The position numbers and the translations under genes were made by a program. From NCBI RefSeq assembly GCF_001555965.1, contig NZ_LSHX01000030.1, positions 1-46,694 of the forward strand: DNA of 46,694 bases. Direction: 5' to 3'. The stretch is from Sphingomonas sp. CCH21-G11 (GTDB lineage Bacteria; Pseudomonadota; Alphaproteobacteria; Sphingomonadales; Sphingomonadaceae). This document shows, in pieces, positions 42,884 through 46,694 of this stretch (position 1 is the first letter of the stretch; each line of letters starts with the position of its first letter). The notes beneath the pieces were generated by a model. That model did not search any database, was not told the DNA's origin, and was given only the letters and a program-made list of their open reading frames with translations.

Positions 42884-43807
42884 ATGCAGGACGCGGCAAT
42901 CGAAATCGACGGTCTGTCCAAGACCTACAAGGGCGGCAAGCAGGCGCTGAGCGATGTCAGCTTCAGCGTCCGGCGCGGGTCGATCTTCGGCCTGCTCGGC
43001 CCAAATGGCGCGGGCAAGTCGACGTTGATCAATGTGCTGGCGGGGCTGGTCAACAAGACCGCCGGGCGCGCCTCGATCTGGGGCTTCGACATCGACCAGC
43101 ACCCCCGCAATGCCAAGGCGTCGATCGGCATCGTCAATCAGGAAATCACCTTCGACCCCTTCTTCACCCCGGCCGAAACGCTGGAGAACCAGGCCGGCCT
43201 CTATGGCGTGCCCAAGGGCAGGCGCCGCACGATGGAGCTGCTGCGCGCGATGCGGCTGGAGGACAAGGCCAACGCCTATTCGCGCACGCTGTCGGGCGGG
43301 ATGAAGCGGCGGCTGATGGTGGCCAAGGCAATGGTGCATTCGCCGCCCGTGCTGGTGCTCGACGAGCCGACCGCGGGCGTCGATATCGAGCTTCGCCAGC
43401 AGCTCTGGGCATTCGTGCGCGAGTTGAACCAGGGCGGGGTGACGGTGGTGCTGACCACGCATTACCTCGAGGAGGCCGAGGAGCTGTGCGACCGCATCGC
43501 CATCATCAACCATGGCCGGCTGATCGCCAATGAACCGACCCGCGCGCTGGTCGGCATGGCGCGCGAAAAGCAGGTCGAGGTGACCGTCGACCGCGACGTC
43601 GCTGCGCCGCCCGAGGCCGCATGCTTCCAGAAGATCACGCTGAAGGGCGACCGGGTGCTGGCGATCACTTATTCAAAGGACGAAGTGAACGCCGGCGACG
43701 TCCTCGCCGCCGTCCAGGCCAGCGGCTACGGCATCGTCGACGTGGTGACCCGCGATCCGGACCTGGAGGACGTGTTCCTTAATCTGACGCGGGCGACGAC
43801 GTCTTGA
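42884..43807 (+). CDS. ABC transporter ATP-binding protein (orphan)
   Basis: 307 residues. Walker [10 protein letters not shown], signature LSGGMKRR, Walker [13 protein letters not shown] and the H-loop [13 protein letters not shown] are all present. The C-terminal extension (about 220-307) is typical of ABC-2 type exporters (YadG/CcmA-like). No permease gene is adjacent; downstream is a lipoprotein. Its stop overlaps the next TTG start. Substrate unknown. Confidence 0.92.
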   Translation: MQDAAIEIDGLSKTYKGGKQALSDVSFSVRRGSIFGLLGPNGAGKSTLINVLAGLVNKTAGRASIWGFDIDQHPRNAKASIGIVNQEITFDPFFTPAETLENQAGLYGVPKGRRRTMELLRAMRLEDKANAYSRTLSGGMKRRLMVAKAMVHSPPVLVLDEPTAGVDIELRQQLWAFVRELNQGGVTVVLTTHYLEEAEELCDRIAIINHGRLIANEPTRALVGMAREKQVEVTVDRDVAAPPEAACFQKITLKGDRVLAITYSKDEVNAGDVLAAVQASGYGIVDVVTRDPDLEDVFLNLTRATTS

Positions 43808-44340
43808 GAGCGGCGGTGCCATGCCTGTGCGCGGTGGCGCTCGCTGGATGCGTGCAATCGACTTTGGGTCCGCCGACCGATCTCGACGCTTTCCTGTCCT
43901 TTACAAACCCGACGATCTGCGAGGCCGCACCCGCACATGATCGCTTCATTCGAGCAATGGTCGGCGGCGATGCCAATGCCGGTTTTCGCCCGGGTCGACT
44001 CGTTGTGCCTGATCGACTCCGAAGTGCGTTCGGATCGATCCGAGTAGAACAGCACGATGGCTATTGGACCATTGGTCTGCCCGTCTCGGGCACCATGTTC
44101 GGCCTGCCGCTGCGTCGTATCGTTCAGTGGTCGCCTGAAGGCGGAGATCCTGGAGGAGTGGCGTACCATTTCAATGTTCCGGCGGAGGAACTCGCGGGCG
44201 CACTACGCGCACGTGGATTTCCCGCGAAAGTAGGGGAGGCAGTGCAATTGGGGCCGCCGGATGGCTACGAATACACGCTCGAGGTCCGGCCCGATCCCGA
44301 TCAACAGGGCGGTGCGCTGTTCAGTTGCGACTATTCGTGA
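43804..44340 (+). CDS. Hypothetical lipoprotein
   Basis: 178 residues. Lipoprotein signal with lipobox LAGC (AVPCLCAVALAGC). The mature part has no recognised domain; it has Trp/Pro-rich segments and Cys near the C-terminus (FSCDYS). The TTG start overlaps the ABC ATPase stop (TTGA), so the two may be coupled, and the protein could be an accessory of that transporter. Base composition is a little lower in GC than the ATPase. Function unknown. Confidence 0.7.
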   Translation: MRAAVPCLCAVALAGCVQSTLGPPTDLDAFLSFTNPTICEAAPAHDRFIRAMVGGDANAGFRPGRLVVPDRLRSAFGSIRVEQHDGYWTIGLPVSGTMFGLPLRRIVQWSPEGGDPGGVAYHFNVPAEELAGALRARGFPAKVGEAVQLGPPDGYEYTLEVRPDPDQQGGALFSCDYS

Positions 44341-44362
44341 CTTGGCTCTGCAGACACCTGAA

Positions 44363-44842
44363 AGCCCTCTCCCGCAAGCGGGAGAGGGTTGGGTGAGGGG
44401 CCTTCTTGAGGGTTGGGTGCGAGCCTTCGTTACGCTACGCAGCCCAAATGCCCGCGATTGGCCGCACCAACCCGTATGCACGGTCACTGCGCCACAACGC
44501 GACCGAAGTTGAGAAGCGTCTCTGGCAATCCCTGCGCAATCGTCAGCTCGGCGGGTACAAGTTCCGGCGACAGGCGACGGTCGGCCGCTACATCGCCGAT
44601 TTCCTGTGCGTCGAGGCGCGTCTCATTGTCGAACTCGATGGCGGCCAGCATGGGACCGAAGCCGATCGGCGGCGCACGGCCGACTTGAACGACGCGGGCT
44701 ATCACGTCCTTCGCTTCTGGAATCACGAGGTGATGGAAAACGAGCAGGGCGTGCTGCAGTCGATCCTCGATCAGCTTGTGATCCTCTGCGCGGTGCGCGA
44801 CAAGCCCTCACCCAACCCTCTCCCGCGTGCGGGAGAGGGTTC
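44363..44842. mobile_element. Palindrome-bounded DUF559 element 2
   Basis: 480 bases bounded by inverted repeats 44363-44399 and 44806-44842, matching at 35 of 37 positions. Each arm is a hairpin (CCCTCTCCCGC with a complementary GCGGGAGAGGG) plus tail TTGGGTGAGGG. The hairpin differs from element 1 in the loop-proximal bases (CGC instead of CCC), so the two elements carry their own palindrome types. The interior is one DUF559 gene. It lies between the lipoprotein and nadB. Confidence 0.65.
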
Positions 44843-44867
44843 ATCCGAAGAGACGGCTCCACCTTGA
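44448..44867 (+). CDS. DUF559 endonuclease-domain protein, copy 2
   Basis: 139 residues. Family blocks EVEKRLWQSLRNRQL, YKFRRQATVGRYIADFLC, LIVELDGGQH and YHVLRFWNHEVMENEQGVLQSI; Asp in ADF and Glu/Asp/His in ELDGGQH are the probable active-site residues. Identity to copy 1 looks like about 40 percent by eye, so this is not a recent duplicate. The start could be the TTG at 44406 (SD-like GAGGGG ahead). The tail PSPNPLPRAGEG is encoded by the right palindrome. The stop overlaps the nadB TTG as TTGA. Confidence 0.82.
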   Translation: MPAIGRTNPYARSLRHNATEVEKRLWQSLRNRQLGGYKFRRQATVGRYIADFLCVEARLIVELDGGQHGTEADRRRTADLNDAGYHVLRFWNHEVMENEQGVLQSILDQLVILCAVRDKPSPNPLPRAGEGSSEETAPP

Positions 44868-46456
44868 CCCACGACCCGCATTCTACCGACATCCTGGTCA
44901 TCGGCTCGGGCGCGGCCGGGCTTACCGCGGCGCTCAACCTGGCCGGCCGGTTCCGCGTCACCGTGCTGGCGAAGGGGGCGATGAACGAAGGGTCGACTGC
45001 CTGGGCACAGGGCGGGATCGCCGCGGTGCTCGAACCCGGCGACACGTTCGACAATCATGTCGAGGACACGATGATCGCCGGCGCGGGCCTAAACGATCGC
45101 GCCACCGTCGAGTTCGTGGTCGAGGGCGCGCCCGCCGCCATCGCGCGGCTCGTCGAGCTGGGCGTGCCGTTCAACATGGACGGCAACACGCTGCACCTGA
45201 CGCGCGAGGGCGGGCACAGCCACCGCCGCATCGTTCATGTCGACGACGCGACGGGCTGGGCGGTGCAGGAAGCGTTGCTGAAGGCCGCGCATGCCAATCC
45301 CAACATCACGCTTGTCCCCGACATGATCTGCATCGACCTGGCGACCAGCCGGCACGAGCTGCGCTATTCGGGCGCGGGGCATGTCCATGGCGTCTATGCG
45401 GTCAACCGCGCAACCGGGCGGGTCGAGCTGTTCACCGCGCGCGCGACGGTGCTGGCGACCGGCGGGGCGGGGCGCACTTATCAGTTCTCCACCGCGCCCC
45501 GCGGCGCGACCGGTGACGGCATCGCCATGGCGTGGCGGGCGGGGGCGCGCGTTTCCAACATGGAGTTCATGCAGTTCCACCCGACCTGCCTGTTCCACCT
45601 CGAGGTCAAGAATTTCCTGATCACCGAAGCGGTGCGGGGTGAGGGCGGGCATTTGATCAACCCGGTCACGCATAAGCGCTTCATGGCCTATTACGATCCC
45701 GAGCGGCTGGAACTGGCACCCCGCGATGTGGTGGCGCGCGCGATCGACGCGGAGATCAAGCGGTTCGGGCTCGATTACGTCCATCTCGACATCAGCCATC
45801 GCGGGGCGGACTTCGTCGCCGCGCATTTCCCGACCATCCATGCCAAGCTGACCGGACTTGGCATCGACATGACGCACGAGCCGATCCCGGTGGTGCCGGC
45901 CCAGCATTATACCTGTGGCGGCGTCGTCGTCGACCGCGACGGGCGCACCGACCTGCCCGGGCTGTATGCGGCGGGCGAAGTCACGCAGTCCGGCCTGCAC
46001 GGCGCCAATCGCCTGGCGTCGAACAGCCTGCTCGAATGCTTCGTGTTCGGGGAAGCCGCCGCCGCGCACATCGCGGCCAACTGGGACGCCCTGCCGCCGC
46101 CGCCCGCCATTCGCCCCTGGGACGAGAGCCGCGTGACCGATTCGGACGAGGAAGTCGTCATCAAGCAGAACTGGACCGAAATCCGCCGCTTCATGTGGAA
46201 TTATGTCGGCATCGTGCGCACCACCAAGCGACTGGAGCGCGCGGCGCACCGCATCCGCCTGCTGACCGAGGAAGTGAACGACTATTACGGCCATTTCCGC
46301 GTCACGCCCGACCTGATCGAGCTGCGCAACCTGCTGCAATCGGCCGAACTGATCGTCCGCTGCGCGCTCCAGCGGCGCGAAAGCCGGGGCCTCCACTACA
46401 CGCTCGACTACCCCGATCGGCTTGAAACCGCCGTCGATACCGTCCTCCTCCCCTGA
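44864..46456 (+). CDS. nadB: L-aspartate oxidase NadB
   Basis: 530 residues. FAD-dependent oxidase making iminoaspartate for de novo NAD synthesis. FAD motif GSGAAGLTAALNLAG, conserved GSTAWAQGGIAAVL and HGANRLASNSLLECFVFGEAAA. The C-terminal helical domain is complete. Start is TTG at 44864, where family sequence begins and where it overlaps the DUF559 stop (TTGA). nadA and nadC are not in the window. The frame upstream is the DUF559 region in another phase. Confidence 0.94.
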   Translation: MTHDPHSTDILVIGSGAAGLTAALNLAGRFRVTVLAKGAMNEGSTAWAQGGIAAVLEPGDTFDNHVEDTMIAGAGLNDRATVEFVVEGAPAAIARLVELGVPFNMDGNTLHLTREGGHSHRRIVHVDDATGWAVQEALLKAAHANPNITLVPDMICIDLATSRHELRYSGAGHVHGVYAVNRATGRVELFTARATVLATGGAGRTYQFSTAPRGATGDGIAMAWRAGARVSNMEFMQFHPTCLFHLEVKNFLITEAVRGEGGHLINPVTHKRFMAYYDPERLELAPRDVVARAIDAEIKRFGLDYVHLDISHRGADFVAAHFPTIHAKLTGLGIDMTHEPIPVVPAQHYTCGGVVVDRDGRTDLPGLYAAGEVTQSGLHGANRLASNSLLECFVFGEAAAAHIAANWDALPPPPAIRPWDESRVTDSDEEVVIKQNWTEIRRFMWNYVGIVRTTKRLERAAHRIRLLTEEVNDYYGHFRVTPDLIELRNLLQSAELIVRCALQRRESRGLHYTLDYPDRLETAVDTVLLP

Positions 46457-46596
46457 ACGGCCGAAGGTTCCGCGGCTCGACTCGCCGAAAACACGGCTCG
46501 TCGCTGCTTTCTTGCGGCCTGTCGCAAGCTGTGTCTGCCTACATTTGGTGTTCACGCGGAAGCAGGCATGGTCCTGGCAATGAGCGAGCGAGGGAA

Positions 46597-46694
46597 ATGA
46601 CGGGGTTTCAGCCCTTTACGAAACGCCAGCGCGCGACGACGGTGGCAGGGCTCGCGCCGTTCATTCTGCTCAGCTGCGTCGCTCCCTCCACCCC
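46597..46694 (+). CDS. Lipoprotein gene, 5' part only
   Basis: Only the first 32 codons are inside the window. An AGGGA SD precedes the ATG. The sequence begins MTGFQPFTKRQR and has a hydrophobic core with lipobox-like LLSC, then Pro-rich sequence. The rest is cut by the window end. Family cannot be told. Confidence 0.6.
   Translation, partial: MTGFQPFTKRQRATTVAGLAPFILLSCVAPST

Noticed and set aside
44500..44867. DUF559 copies as part of a restriction-modification system
   Set aside because: No methyltransferase or specificity gene is near either copy; the palindrome context fits better than restriction.
46511..46528. CTTGCG/CGCAAG hairpin as the nadB terminator
   Set aside because: Only 6 bp of stem and no U-run follows.

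Overview
The window is high-GC DNA from an alphaproteobacterium, most likely an order Sphingomonadales (Sphingomonas-like) chromosome. This rests on family content recognised by eye: a MucR/Ros regulator, DUF1489, an invasion-associated-locus-B protein, HisZ, a Coq4-type protein, the tsaB-rimI-mucR-fur-plsC-miaB-phoH gene order, and sphingomonad-style intergenic palindromes. No rRNA, tRNA, phage or classical IS transposase was recognised. Genes are densely packed on both strands, often with ATGA or TTGA stop/start overlaps and GTG or TTG starts.

Layout. 1-6 kb: mgtE (Mg2+ transport), a DUF1489 gene and a TonB-like protein (+), converging on a minus-strand set (histidine phosphatase, IalB-like protein, rlmN), then an outer-membrane beta-barrel gene with a clear terminator. 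6-11.5 kb: dnaN, an XRE regulator/membrane protein pair, a Coq4-like gene, a VOC protein, a LOG-family protein and an extensin-like lipoprotein. 11.7-16.2 kb: serine and histidine biosynthesis (serC, serA, hisZ), interrupted by repeat elements. 16.4-21.4 kb: a nitronate monooxygenase, an M16 peptidase and an aspartyl/asparaginyl hydroxylase. 21.4-29.4 kb: NifU-like protein, nitroreductase, tsaB, rimI, mucR, fur, plsC, miaB, a zinc alcohol dehydrogenase and phoH. 29.4-37.5 kb: two DsbA-like proteins, a DUF721 protein, mutY, a serine hydrolase, nudC, a sterol-desaturase-family protein and a GMC oxidoreductase. 37.6-42.9 kb: glnK-amtB behind a near-consensus sigma-54 promoter, a PNPOx/DUF2007 pair, a ccdAB toxin-antitoxin pair, tldD and a zf-CHCC protein. 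42.9-46.7 kb: an orphan ABC ATPase, a lipoprotein, a second DUF559 element, nadB and the start of a lipoprotein gene cut by the window end.

The most unusual content is a pair of compact units, 14652-15078 and 44363-44842. Each holds one DUF559 (Vsr-like, PD-(D/E)XK-type) endonuclease gene bounded by long, nearly perfect inverted copies of a REP-like palindrome. The two units carry different palindrome sequences. In both, the DUF559 reading frame runs through the right-hand palindrome, which encodes its C-terminal tail, and stops in an NTGA overlap with the start codon of a housekeeping gene (hisZ, nadB). A gene-less palindrome pair matching the first unit lies between serC and serA. This looks like a small endonuclease-associated REP element family with an autonomous-like form and a MITE-like form; mobility is inference. 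A separate perfect 33-bp inverted repeat appears to have extended the sterol-desaturase frame into the next gene.
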